Source: MFD01213-c1 sp963704405 (GTDB lineage Bacteria; Planctomycetota; Phycisphaerae; Tepidisphaerales; Tepidisphaeraceae). Taken from it: DNA of 64,000 nt. The notes beneath the pieces were generated by a model, which was not told where the DNA came from, did not search any database, and saw nothing but the letters and a program-made list of their open reading frames with translations. The DNA lies in the NCBI GenBank assembly GCA_963704405.1, contig OY969903.1:3906001-3970000 (forward strand), read 5' to 3'. Each line of letters starts with the position of its first letter. Position 1 is the first letter of the stretch. Below, piece after piece: positions 7,947 to 16,183 of the stretch. Position numbers and translations under genes: made by a program.

Positions 7947-8927
7947 ATGTCTACAACCGCGATCATCCTGGCTGCCGGGAAATCGACGCGAATGAAATCG
8001 CGGCGGCCTAAGCCGTTGCATGAGGTGTGCGGGCGGCCGATGCTCGAATACGTTTTGCGGGCCTGTTACGAGGCGGGATGCAGCCGCGTGCTGGTGGTTG
8101 TGGGTCATGGGAAGGACGAGATCGTTGCACAGTTTGGTTCGGATGAGCGGATTCACTGGATTGAGCAGACGGAGCAACTGGGAACGGGTCACGCCGCCCG
8201 GATGTGCGAGTCGGAACTGAAGAAGCATCCCGGCGATGTTTTTATTCTGACGGGTGACGGGCCGCTGATTCGCGGGCAGGTGCTGCAGACGTTGCTGCGG
8301 GCACATCGCGATGAGAAAGCCGCGGCGAGCATGGCAACGGCGGTGCTGGATGATCCGACGGGTTATGGCCGCATCATTCGGGATGATAACGGCGACTTTG
8401 TTGAGATCATCGAGCAATCCGATGCTTCGGCAGAACAGCGGGAAATTCGAGAAGTTTTTCCCAGCTATTACTGCGTGCGGTCGGAAGAGCTTTTGCCGGC
8501 GCTGTCAAAGCTGACGAACAACAATAAGAAGCGCGAATATTACCTGACCGACATTTACGCGATTCTGCGAAAGGCCGGGAAAAAAGTCCTGGCGGTGCAG
8601 GCGGTCACCCAGGAAGACTCGATGGCGGTGAATGACCGCATTCAACTGGCCGAGGTGGATGCGATCATGCAGGACCGCATTCAGAAAAAGCTGCGAAGCG
8701 AAGGCGTCACGATTATCAGCAGCGTGAACACTTATCTTGAAGACGGCGCGTCGATCGGGCCGGATTCGGTGGTGCATCCGTTCAGCTTTATCGGGCGCGA
8801 TTCGAATATCGGCCCTGAATGCGTGATCGGGCCATTCGCGACGATTCCGCGGCAGAGCCTTGTGCCGGAAGGAACGACGGTCGCCGGGAATTTGAATCCC
8901 GAGAATGCGACGTTGCCGCAGGAGTAA
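7947..8927 (+). CDS. glmU: UDP-GlcNAc pyrophosphorylase, GlmU uridylyltransferase domain only
   Basis: 326-aa nucleotidyltransferase that would make UDP-GlcNAc from GlcNAc-1-P and UTP for peptidoglycan and lipid A. The opening IILAAGKSTRMKSRRPKPLH is the nucleotide-binding signature; QLGTGHA, LTGDGPL and GYGRIIRDDNG follow in order. The protein ends after about four hexapeptide-type repeats (residues 255-310), so the long left-handed beta-helix that carries the GlmU acetyltransferase is missing. A separate GlcN-1-P acetyltransferase would be needed. ATG 7947 is used; a TTG at 7920 is in frame. It leads the run glmU-prs-rplY-pth; a GTCCGTT-type hairpin separates it from prs. Confidence 0.88.
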   Translation: MSTTAIILAAGKSTRMKSRRPKPLHEVCGRPMLEYVLRACYEAGCSRVLVVVGHGKDEIVAQFGSDERIHWIEQTEQLGTGHAARMCESELKKHPGDVFILTGDGPLIRGQVLQTLLRAHRDEKAAASMATAVLDDPTGYGRIIRDDNGDFVEIIEQSDASAEQREIREVFPSYYCVRSEELLPALSKLTNNNKKREYYLTDIYAILRKAGKKVLAVQAVTQEDSMAVNDRIQLAEVDAIMQDRIQKKLRSEGVTIISSVNTYLEDGASIGPDSVVHPFSFIGRDSNIGPECVIGPFATIPRQSLVPEGTTVAGNLNPENATLPQE

Positions 8928-8932
8928 AGAGG

Positions 8933-9000
8933 TCTGTTGTCCGTGGCCGCCGGCCGTTGTTTAAACGGGCAGCGGCAAACAGGCAACTGACAACGGACGA
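8933..9000. repeat. GTCCGTT-type intergenic hairpin, copy A (glmU-prs)
   Basis: Imperfect inverted repeat with GTTGTCCGTGG on the left and GACAACGGAC on the right, and a GC-rich middle. It fills nearly the whole gap between the glmU stop and the prs start. Confidence 0.6.
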
Positions 9001-9007
9001 ATTAAAG

Positions 9008-9978
9008 ATGCAAGCTGACGCAGACAAGATCAAGCTGTTCACTGGCCGCGCTAATCCGCAGCTCGCGCAGAAGATTTGCGATTATTTGGAGCTGCCGCTG
9101 GGCGCGGGCGGACGGAGTTGTTTCCGGATGGAGAGTTGATCGTCAAGGTTGAGGAAGATGTTCGCGGGCGCGATTGCTTTATCGTGCAATCGACCAGCCA
9201 TCCGGTGAATGCTCATCTGATGGAGCTGTTCATCTGGATCGACACGCTGAAGCGGGCCAGCGCCGGGCGCGTGACGGCGGTGATTCCATATTTTGGTTAC
9301 GCCCGGCAGGACCGCAAAGACGAAGGCCGCACACCGATCACTGCAAAGCTGGTGGCAAATCTATTGGAGCGCGCGGGCGCTGATCGGGTGGTGTCGGTTG
9401 ATCTGCACGCCGCCCAGGTGCAGGGATTTTTTGATATTCCGGTGGATCACCTGACGGCGACGCCGGTGATCGGCAAGTGGATCAAGAGCCTGAAGCTGAG
9501 CAACCGCGTGTTCGTTTCACCGGATGTCGGCAATGTGAAGCGGGCCCAGAAATACGCCAACACGCTCGGCGGTGAGATCTGCATCATCGACAAGCGCCGC
9601 AAGAGCGGAAAAGACACAGTCGCCAAGAACATCATCGGCGACGTTGAAGGCAAAAACGTGCTGATGGTGGACGACATGATCACCACCGCCGGCACCATGA
9701 CCGAAGCGGTCAGGATCCTGCGCGATAACGGCGCGCTGGATATTTACCTGTCCGCCACCCATGCGGTTTTCGCGCCACCGGCGATGGAGCGGCTGGCGCA
9801 GTGCCGGTTCACCAAGATCGCGGTGACAGACACGATTCCGCTGGGCGACCGGGCCGACGCGATCAAGGACCGATTGATCCTGCTCAACACCGCCGAGCTG
9901 CTGGGTGAGGCGATTCATCGCATTCACCACAACGCGTCGGTGAGCGAACTGTTTAAAGATGATGGAAAAAAAGAATAG
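9008..9978 (+). CDS. prs: Ribose-phosphate pyrophosphokinase, one-base frameshift near codon 32
   Basis: PRPP synthetase makes 5-phosphoribosyl diphosphate from ribose-5-P and ATP for purine, pyrimidine, His and Trp synthesis. ATG 9008 begins MQADADKIKLFTGRANPQL; the remaining family motifs (FPDGE, YFGYARQDRK, DLHAAQVQGFFD and the PRPP loop LMVDDMITTAGTM) lie in another frame after about 9101-9106. Restoring one base in the GGCGCGGG stretch joins them into 323 residues, the normal length. The enzyme is essential, so sequencing error is the simplest explanation. It sits between two GTCCGTT-type hairpins and upstream of rplY, as prs often does. Confidence 0.9.
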
Positions 9979-9987
9979 GAATGTTGG

Positions 9988-10052
9988 TTGATCCGTAGTC
10001 AGTTGCCCGTTGCCAAGACGGCCAACCGCAGCGACGGACAACGCACCACGAA
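9988..10052. repeat. GTCCGTT-type intergenic hairpin, copy B (prs-rplY)
   Basis: A degenerate member of the family: ATCCGTAGTCAGTTGCCCGT faces GCGACGGACAACGC across a short AAGACGG-containing loop, the same loop motif as copy C. Confidence 0.5.
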
Positions 10053-10075
10053 CATTGAAGAAACTGGAGTGAAAT

Positions 10076-10730
10076 ATGGCATCGCAAAGCGCAAACGTAA
10101 CGGCCGAAGCTCGGAGTGAACTTGGGTCTCGGGCAAACAAGCGGCTTCGGGACAGCGGAAAGCTGCCGGGCGTCATTTATGGCCACAAGCAGGCCGTGGT
10201 TCCGATCACGCTTCCAAAAAAGGAAGTGGTGAATCACCTGGAACGCGGGCGCATCTGTTCGCCGTCAGCGTTGGCGGGCAGAGCGAGAACGTCCTGGTGA
10301 AGGATGTTCAATACGATCACCTGGGGATCGACGTGCTGCACGTGGACTTTGCCCGCGTGGATCTGAACGAGCGCGTCGAGGTGACAATCCCGATCGAGCT
10401 GAAAGGCGAACCCAAGGGCATGCCGACGGCGGCGTCCTGCAGCAGATTCTGTCGGAACTGGAAATCGAATGCGTCGTCACCGACATCCCCGACGTCATCC
10501 GCCACAACGTGTCGGATATGGCGCTGGATTCGGTCCTGCATGTCAAGGATTTGAAGCTGCCGGCCGGCGCCAAGGCGATGCAGGATGAAGACCTGATCGT
10601 GGCGACAGTGAAGGAAATCGTTGAGGAGGCTTCGACAGAGGCCGCTGAAGCAACGTCGGCCGAGCCGGAAATCATCGGCAAGAAGAAGGAAGATGAGACC
10701 GCGGCGGCTGCCGAGGCTGAGAAGAAATAA
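10076..10730 (+). CDS. rplY: 50S ribosomal protein L25/CTC, two one-base frameshifts
   Basis: L25 of the CTC (general stress) type binds 5S rRNA in the large subunit. The N-terminal RSELGSRANKRLRDSGKLPG and VIYG are in one frame; HLFAVSVGGQSENVLVKDVQ and DVLHVDFARVDLNERV in the second; the LQQILSELEIECVVTDIPD to HVKDLKLPAGA region and the acidic Ala/Glu tail in the third. Adding one G at 10247-10249 and one at 10428 restores a 218-aa L25. Both sites are short G runs. ATG 10076 is preceded by a GGAG site. The order prs-rplY-pth is common in bacteria. Two errors in one ribosomal gene argue for sequence error over decay. Confidence 0.88.
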
Positions 10731-10735
10731 GAGAT

Positions 10736-10809
10736 GTCCGTTGTCAGTGGTCCGTTGTCCGTTGCTAAGACGGCATCCAGCAACGGACAACGGACAACGG
10801 ACAACGGAC
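10736..10809. repeat. GTCCGTT-type intergenic hairpin, copy C (rplY-pth)
   Basis: The best copy. A 31-base left arm (10736-10766) made of GTCCGTT heptamers faces a 31-base right arm (10779-10809) of AACGGAC heptamers, with about three mismatches and a 12-nt loop. The heptamers are near-perfect tandem units in the right arm. Confidence 0.75.
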
Positions 10810-10816
10810 TCTGATA

Positions 10817-11425
10817 ATGAAGCTCGTTGCTGGCCTTGGCAATCCTGGTTTGCAGTACGACGGGACCCGGCACAATGTTGGGTTCGAAGTGATTGACATG
10901 CTGGCGGCGAAGCTGGGCTGGATCGCGCGGCCGGAGCAGTTTGATTCGCTGAGCCGCATGAAGTTTGACGGGCTCGCCCTCGACGGGCAACTGCTGACGC
11001 TCGCCGGTGAGAACGAAAAACTTTTGCTGCTGAAGCCGACGACGTTCATGAACCTCAGCGGCAAGGCGGTTGCCGCGGCGATGGCTTTCTACCAGCTTTC
11101 GCCGGCGGACATCATGGTCGTGCTGGATGACCTTGCCCTGCCGTGCGGAAAAATCCGCCTGCGGCCCGGCGGAAGCAGCGGCGGTCATAACGGCCTTCGC
11201 GACATCGAGCGCGTGCTCGGAACGGATCAGTACCCGCGGCTGAGGATCGGTATCGATCCTTCACCGCCACGGATTCCCGGCAAGGATTATGTGCTGGGAA
11301 AATTTTCGGCCGAGCAGCGGAAACTGCTCGACCCGGCGATCACGCGAGCGGCCAGCGCGATCGTGACCTGGATCGACAAAGGCATTGAGCTTGCAATGAC
11401 GCAGTTTAATGCGGAAGCAACGTGA
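10817..11425 (+). CDS. pth: Peptidyl-tRNA hydrolase
   Basis: 202-aa cytoplasmic esterase that recycles peptidyl-tRNA released from stalled ribosomes. Family motifs are complete: GLGNPG followed by YDGTRHNVGF (with the catalytic His), KPTTFMNLSGK, and DDLALPCGKIRLRPGGSSGG followed by HNGLRDIERVLGT. The ATG follows directly on the heptamer-repeat hairpin, so the hairpin's right arm lies where the ribosome site would be; no clear GGAG is visible. Length is normal for Pth. It lies between rplY and rpsF, the standard neighbourhood. Confidence 0.95.
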   Translation: MKLVAGLGNPGLQYDGTRHNVGFEVIDMLAAKLGWIARPEQFDSLSRMKFDGLALDGQLLTLAGENEKLLLLKPTTFMNLSGKAVAAAMAFYQLSPADIMVVLDDLALPCGKIRLRPGGSSGGHNGLRDIERVLGTDQYPRLRIGIDPSPPRIPGKDYVLGKFSAEQRKLLDPAITRAASAIVTWIDKGIELAMTQFNAEAT

Positions 11426-11481
11426 ATTAATAACTAGCGGTCGGACACCAAGCCGGCCAAAACCAAGCTAGGGAGTTTGCT

Positions 11482-11973
11482 ATGGCAGATAAAGTGAATC
11501 AGTACGAGGCGATGTTCCTTCTCGGTCCCGGTGGGGCCGATGCGGAAAAGGCGATCACCCTGGTCCGCGGCATGATCGAAAAGCATGCCGGTCAGATCCA
11601 GGTGATCAAGAAGTGGGACGAGCGCAAGCTCGCCTACGAGATCGGCAAGCAGAAGCGCGGCACGTATGTCATCGCGTTCTTCAAGGCGAGCGGCGCAAAC
11701 GTCACCGCCCTGGAACGTGAAGTGAAGCTGAGCGAAGAAGTGCTTCGCGTGCTGGTCACCCGCGCCGATCACCTGAACGAACAGGAAATGAACGCGGTTG
11801 AACCGCAGCCGATCGCCCCCCCGCCGGAACGCAATCCCTGGGACCGGCCGGAAATGGGCGGAGGCGGTGGTGGCCGCGGTGGTTACGACCGTCCGCCGCG
11901 TGAAGATCGCGGCGATCGCCCTTCCCGCGGACGCCGCGATGAAACCGCGGATGTCGGCATGGGTAAAGACTGA
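11482..11973 (+). CDS. rpsF: 30S ribosomal protein S6
   Basis: 163-aa S6. The core (YEAMFLLGPGGADAEKAI, VIKKWDERKLAYEIGKQKRG and TYVIAFF) matches residues 1-95 of the family. The last 50 residues form a Pro/Arg/Gly-rich extension (PPERNPWDRPEMGGGGGGRG and RPSRGRR) that goes beyond the usual short tail. ATG 11482 follows GGGAG. S6 normally pairs with S18 on the ribosome, but no rpsR is seen downstream before rplI. ssb follows after 60 bp, as in many rpsF-ssb operons. Confidence 0.95.
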   Translation: MADKVNQYEAMFLLGPGGADAEKAITLVRGMIEKHAGQIQVIKKWDERKLAYEIGKQKRGTYVIAFFKASGANVTALEREVKLSEEVLRVLVTRADHLNEQEMNAVEPQPIAPPPERNPWDRPEMGGGGGGRGGYDRPPREDRGDRPSRGRRDETADVGMGKD

Positions 11974-12033
11974 TCGGACCGAGGTGAGTAAGCTATCGCT
12001 AATCACCAATCCGGCGTCTTCCAAAGGAATCCG

Positions 12034-12588
12034 ATGGCCAGCTTCAATAAAGTCCTGCTGATGGGAAACCTCACAAGGGATCCGCAGCTTAAGTATCTGC
12101 CCAGCCAGATGGCGGTGGCGGAGTTCGGCGTTGCGTGCAACCGCAAGTTCCGCACCGCCGCCGGCGAGGACCGCGAAGAGGTCACGTTTGTTGACGTCAC
12201 CGCCTTCGGCAAAACCGGCGAAGTCATCAACCAGTACTTCACCAAAGGCAAGCCGATCTTCATTGAAGGCCGCCTGAAGTACGACCAGTGGGAAGACAAA
12301 CAAGGCGGTGGAAAGCGCAGCAAGCTCACCGTCGTCGTCGAAAACTTCCAGTTCGTCGGTGGACGCGATGGTGGTGGAGGCGGCGGCAGTGGTGGTGGCA
12401 ATGCCGGAGGCCACGATGCAGGCAGTGGCGATGAATATGAGCAGCGGCCCGCGCGGCCGGCTCCGCAGAACCGCCCGCAGCAGCAATCACGCCCGGCCCC
12501 GCAGCGGCCGGCCCCGAGCCAGCAGCCACCGCCGGAACAGCCGTTTGGTGATGAGCAGCAGTTTAAGGAAGACGATATTCCATTTTAA
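12034..12588 (+). CDS. ssb: Single-stranded DNA-binding protein
   Basis: 184-aa SSB with an OB-fold in residues 1-110 (FNKVLLMGNLTRDPQLKYLP, FVDVTAFGKTGEVINQYF, GRLKYDQWEDKQGGGKRSKL). A Gly-rich then Pro/Gln-rich linker leads to the acidic tip DDIPF, which binds partner proteins such as RecO, PriA and polymerase chi. It coats single-stranded DNA during replication and repair, next to the replicative helicase gene 950 bp downstream. The length and tip show an intact protein. A GTCCGTT-type hairpin separates it from rplI. Confidence 0.95.
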   Translation: MASFNKVLLMGNLTRDPQLKYLPSQMAVAEFGVACNRKFRTAAGEDREEVTFVDVTAFGKTGEVINQYFTKGKPIFIEGRLKYDQWEDKQGGGKRSKLTVVVENFQFVGGRDGGGGGGSGGGNAGGHDAGSGDEYEQRPARPAPQNRPQQQSRPAPQRPAPSQQPPPEQPFGDEQQFKEDDIPF

Positions 12589-12595
12589 TAAATTC

Positions 12596-12680
12596 GTCAG
12601 TTGTCCGTTGTCCGTAGTCCGTTGCTCAGACAGGTGTTCAGCAACGGACGAATTGGCAACTGGCGACGGACAATGGACAA
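12596..12680. repeat. GTCCGTT-type intergenic hairpin, copy D (ssb-rplI)
   Basis: Left half TTGTCCGTTGTCCGTAGTCC with GTTGCT, short AGACAGG loop, then AGCAACGGAC and a second run GCGACGGACAATGGACAA. It occupies the whole gap up to the AAAGGAA ribosome site of rplI. Confidence 0.65.
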
Positions 12681-12688
12681 AGGAAACC

Positions 12689-13222
12689 ATGGCAACCGTA
12701 AAACTACTCCTGAAAGAATCCGTCAAGAACGTTGGCCGGGTCGGCGACTTGGTCGAAGTCTCGCCGGGATATGCCCGCAACTTTCTTCTTCCCAAGGACC
12801 TGGCTGTCCATCCGACGCCGAACAATGTGAAGAAGGTGGAGGAGCGGAAGAAGGAAATCGAGCGCCAGGAACGCGAACGCCGCGACCAGCAGGCTGCGCT
12901 GATTAAGCAGCTTGCCGGCGTGGAAGTCACGCTGGAACGCCGCGCCAATGAACAAGGCCACCTGTTCGGATCTGTCAGCGCGACCGACATCGCCAAAGGC
13001 TTGCAGGCGCAGGGCTTCAACATTGAAGCCGCCGACGTCAATCTGCCCGGCAAGCTCGACCGCATTGACACCTATCAGGTGCGGATTGCGTTTGCTGAGG
13101 ATCTGACGACGGATGTGAAGGTCTGGGTCGCCCCCGATCCGGAAAGCAAGGCTGCGATAGACGCCGCCCGCAAAGCTGCCGCCGAGCAACCGGCCCCAGC
13201 GAGCAATTTCGAGCGCTCGTAA
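12689..13222 (+). CDS. rplI: 50S ribosomal protein L9
   Basis: 177-aa L9. The N-terminal 23S-binding domain has the L9 signature GDLVEVSPGYARNFLLPKDL near residues 18-37. A long charged helix follows (KKVEERKKEIERQERERRDQ), then the C-terminal domain with GHLFGSVSATDIAKGL and the DRIDTYQVRIAF strand. About 20 Ala/Pro-rich residues are added at the C-terminus. ATG 12689 follows AAAGGAA. It ends the rpsF-ssb-rplI run, where rpsR would normally lie between ssb and rplI but is absent. A hairpin terminator follows 60 bp downstream. Confidence 0.95.
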   Translation: MATVKLLLKESVKNVGRVGDLVEVSPGYARNFLLPKDLAVHPTPNNVKKVEERKKEIERQERERRDQQAALIKQLAGVEVTLERRANEQGHLFGSVSATDIAKGLQAQGFNIEAADVNLPGKLDRIDTYQVRIAFAEDLTTDVKVWVAPDPESKAAIDAARKAAAEQPAPASNFERS

Positions 13223-13280
13223 GGCTGTAATTGAAGCTGCCACAATGCGCTTTCAACAGCGCTTGTGAACAAGCCGTGGA

Positions 13281-13330
13281 GAACCCGTCCGCGCCGACAC
13301 TTTTAACCGGCACCGACGGGTTCTTCGTTT
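13281..13330 (+). terminator. Probable terminator after rplI
   Basis: GAACCCGTC (13281-13289) pairs perfectly with GACGGGTTC (13315-13323), with an inner GC-rich helix. The 3' side runs into TTCGTTTAT, a modest T-rich tract. Confidence 0.55.
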
Positions 13331-13538
13331 ATACAGATATGCAGGAAGCCAGGACATGCACGATGCGGCGCAACACCGCCCTTGTAACCTCTCTTCCCGG
13401 TAATCCAAGGAAGGGACCAGACTACGTGCAGAACGCGAGACTACAGCAAATTTCCCTTGCGAGCCGATCATTTCGTGTTAGCTTTAAGTTCGGGTGGCAG
13501 AGAGTTGCTCTGCGATAGCCAAGGAAGGATCTGTCGTC

Positions 13539-14894
13539 ATGGACCAGCTCATGGATTCATCGGTCGCCCGCCAGTTCGAGCGGCTGCCTCCTCACGCCAT
13601 CGAAGCCGAGATGTGCCTGCTGGCATCCATGATGTTGGAAAAAGACATCATCGGCCAAGCCGTCCAGATCATCGACCGCGAATCGTTCTTCCAGGCGGAC
13701 CACCAGATTATTTATGACGTGCTGGTGAAGCTGTATGAGCAGAACCGCCCGATTGACGCCGTCATCCTGCGCGATGAACTCGGCAAGCGCCAGCTTCTGG
13801 AAGAAGTCGGCGGACAGGCATATCTTGGCCAGATTCTCAACACGGTTCCCTCCGCCGCTCATGGCGAGCACTACGCAAAAATCGTCCGCGAAAAAGCCCT
13901 GCTCCGCCAGCTCATCGCCGCCAGCAACGATATCCTCCGCGATGCCTACGCCCCGCATGAACAAGCCGACCTCGTCCTCGATAAAGCGGAAAAACGCATC
14001 TTCGAAATCGCCAGCAAAAAAGTCGGCAACTCCGTCGTCGCGATGGAAACGGTGCTGCACGAAGTTTTCGAGATGATCGAAAACCGCGGTCAGCGCGGCG
14101 TCGAAACCGGATTCTTCGAACTCGATGACATGATGAACGGCCTGCAGAACGGCGAAATGGTGATCGTCGCCGCCCGTCCATCCATGGGCAAAACGGCGTT
14201 CGCCATGAACATCATCGAGCACGTCTCCGCCGACAGCATGCTTCCGTGCGCGGTCTTCTCGTTGGAAATGAGCAAGCAGCAGTTGGCGCAGCGCATGCTG
14301 TGCAGCCGCGGGCAGATTGATGCGCATAAGCTGCGTAAAGGGATGCTGCAGGCGCATGAATATGCGCATCTGGCGAACGTGGTGGGCGAACTCGCCAAGG
14401 CCCCGATCTGGGTGGACGATTCTCCCGGTCTCACCCCGCTGGAACTGCGCGCCAAAGCCCGGCGACTCAAACTTCAGCATGACATCAAGCTGATCATGAT
14501 CGACTACATGCAGCTGATGGATAACCCCGGCGTCGAAAGCCGCCAGCAGCAGATCAGTGAAATCAGCCGCGGCATCAAGGCCGTCGCCCGCGAATTGAAT
14601 GTGCCGGTCATTGCGCTGTCGCAGCTTAATCGCGCCAGCGAAGGGCGCGACGGGCATCGGCCGCGCATGAGCGACCTGCGTGAATCCGGCTCCATCGAGC
14701 AGGACGCCGACGTGATTGCGCTGCTGCATCGCGAAGATTATTACCGCATGAGCGAGCCGGATTTTCAGCCGGATAATATTGCGGAAGTGATCATCGCGAA
14801 GCAGAGAAATGGGCCGACGGGGACGGTGAAGTTGACGTTCATGAATAAGACGACTCGGTTTGAGAATCTTTCTACACATGCCGATCCGTTTTAA
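13539..14894 (+). CDS. dnaB: Replicative DNA helicase DnaB
   Basis: 451-aa hexameric helicase that unwinds DNA at the replication fork. The N-terminal helical domain opens RLPPHAIEAEMCLLASMML; the RecA-like domain has Walker A in AARPSMGKTAFAMNI, Walker B in IKLIMIDYMQLM, the SQLNRASEGR loop, and the typical ending SDLRESGSIEQDADVI plus the AKQRNGPTGTVKL segment. ATG 13539 is preferred over a GTG at 13494 because GGAAGGA lies about 8 bases upstream. No intein is present. It follows the ssb-rplI genes, a common arrangement. Confidence 0.96.
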   Translation: MDQLMDSSVARQFERLPPHAIEAEMCLLASMMLEKDIIGQAVQIIDRESFFQADHQIIYDVLVKLYEQNRPIDAVILRDELGKRQLLEEVGGQAYLGQILNTVPSAAHGEHYAKIVREKALLRQLIAASNDILRDAYAPHEQADLVLDKAEKRIFEIASKKVGNSVVAMETVLHEVFEMIENRGQRGVETGFFELDDMMNGLQNGEMVIVAARPSMGKTAFAMNIIEHVSADSMLPCAVFSLEMSKQQLAQRMLCSRGQIDAHKLRKGMLQAHEYAHLANVVGELAKAPIWVDDSPGLTPLELRAKARRLKLQHDIKLIMIDYMQLMDNPGVESRQQQISEISRGIKAVARELNVPVIALSQLNRASEGRDGHRPRMSDLRESGSIEQDADVIALLHREDYYRMSEPDFQPDNIAEVIIAKQRNGPTGTVKLTFMNKTTRFENLSTHADPF

Positions 14895-14967
14895 TTACCT
14901 GCTGCCCGGTGAACTTGCGTAACACCCCGCCGGGCGTTGACTGTTTTGGCTTCGCTGGGCGCCGGCG

Positions 14968-15025
14968 GCCCGTGGCAAAAGTCCTGCGCGGTGCAAGCGA
15001 CGCCCGCGGGGCTTTTGCCACGGGC
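14968..15025. repeat. REP-like palindrome GCCCGTGGCAAAAG, copy 1
   Basis: GCCCGTGGCAAAAG (14968-14981) has a perfect inverted partner at 15012-15025, with a 30-bp GC-rich spacer. The same 14-mer arms recur at 60197-60234 with a shorter loop. It lies between dnaB and the epimerase gene. Confidence 0.75.
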
Positions 15026-15087
15026 GGGCACAGGCTGTACCCCCGCCGCTGGACGCGTTCTGTTGCCTGCCGTAACCTCATCGCCTT

Positions 15088-16050
15088 ATGCCCAAGCAGT
15101 TCCTCGTCACCGGCGGCGCCGGGTTCATTGGCTCTCATCTGGCTGAGGTTCTGCTGGATGCTGGTCATGCAGTCAGCGTGCTGGATGACCTGTCCACCGG
15201 CCGCATGGAGAACATCGCAGGCCTTCGCGATTGCAGGCATTTCCGCTTCGTGCGCGATTCTGTTGAGAATGCTTCGACCGTGGCAATGCTGATGTCGCAG
15301 TGCGATGCGGTGTTTCATCTGGCATCTGCCGTCGGGGTTCAACTGATCGTTGACCAGCCGGTGCGGACCATCAACACGACGATTCACGGAACGGAAGTCG
15401 TGCTTGAAGCCGCCAGCAAATTCGGGCGGCCTGTGCTGATCACCAGTTCATCGGAAGTGTATGGCAAGGGCGCTCGCGTTCCGTTCAGCGAGGATGATGA
15501 TGTTGTCATGGGGCCGACGCGACACAGCCGCTGGTGTTATGCGTACGCCAAGGGGATCGATGAATTTCTCGGACTGGCATATCAGAAACAGTTTGGCGTG
15601 CCGGTCACGATCGTGCGGCTGTTCAACACCGTTGGCCCGCGGCAGGTCGGGATGTATGGAATGGTGCTTCCGCGATTCGTCTCGGCGGCGCTGGCCAATA
15701 AACCGCTGCAGGTATACGGCGACGGAAAGCAGACGCGATGCTTTTGCCATGTGCGCGATGTAGTGAATGCGCTGGTTAAGCTGACGGATTCCACGCAGAA
15801 TGCGGGACAGGTTTTTAATCTGGGCAGCAATATCGAAATCTCGATCGCCGACCTTGGCCGCCGGGTGATTGACATGTGCAAGAGCCAGAGCGTGATTGAG
15901 TTTATTTCATACGAGCGCGCTTATGGGCAGGCGTTTGACGATCTCTCGCGGCGTGTGCCGAACCTGGACCGGATTCGTGCGGCAATCCAATTCCAACCTG
16001 AATACTCCCTCGATCAAATCATCCAGTCTGTCATAGAGGACCAGCGATGA
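15088..16050 (+). CDS. NAD-dependent epimerase/dehydratase (extended SDR; UDP-sugar type)
   Basis: 320-aa extended short-chain dehydrogenase. The NAD-binding GGAGFIGSHL is at residues 9-18, the LDDLSTG acidic turn follows, and the catalytic motifs are SSSEVYG and YAYAKG (Tyr-x3-Lys). FNTVGPRQ and the HVRDVV segment are typical of UDP-glucuronate decarboxylase, UDP-glucose 4-epimerase and dTDP-glucose dehydratase relatives. With UDP-glucose dehydrogenase 2.6 kb downstream, a UDP-glucuronate-using enzyme is attractive (inference from context), but the substrate cannot be read from sequence. It starts a run of polysaccharide genes (DUF268, WecA-like, ugd). Confidence 0.85.
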   Translation: MPKQFLVTGGAGFIGSHLAEVLLDAGHAVSVLDDLSTGRMENIAGLRDCRHFRFVRDSVENASTVAMLMSQCDAVFHLASAVGVQLIVDQPVRTINTTIHGTEVVLEAASKFGRPVLITSSSEVYGKGARVPFSEDDDVVMGPTRHSRWCYAYAKGIDEFLGLAYQKQFGVPVTIVRLFNTVGPRQVGMYGMVLPRFVSAALANKPLQVYGDGKQTRCFCHVRDVVNALVKLTDSTQNAGQVFNLGSNIEISIADLGRRVIDMCKSQSVIEFISYERAYGQAFDDLSRRVPNLDRIRAAIQFQPEYSLDQIIQSVIEDQR

Positions 16051-16183
16051 GCGTTTCGATCACCCCGCTTCTATTCGGTTACGATTCAGCTTCCATCAGC
16101 GGTGGCGGCTTGCCCGCGTCCAACGGTGCTGGATATAGGCGAGGCGCCCGTATGACTAAGAGCCAGACGCCGGAGATATTCTG

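Noticed and set aside
8933..12680. CRISPR-like appearance of the heptamer repeats
   Set aside because: No regular spacers; units are hairpins between genes and no cas genes are present.
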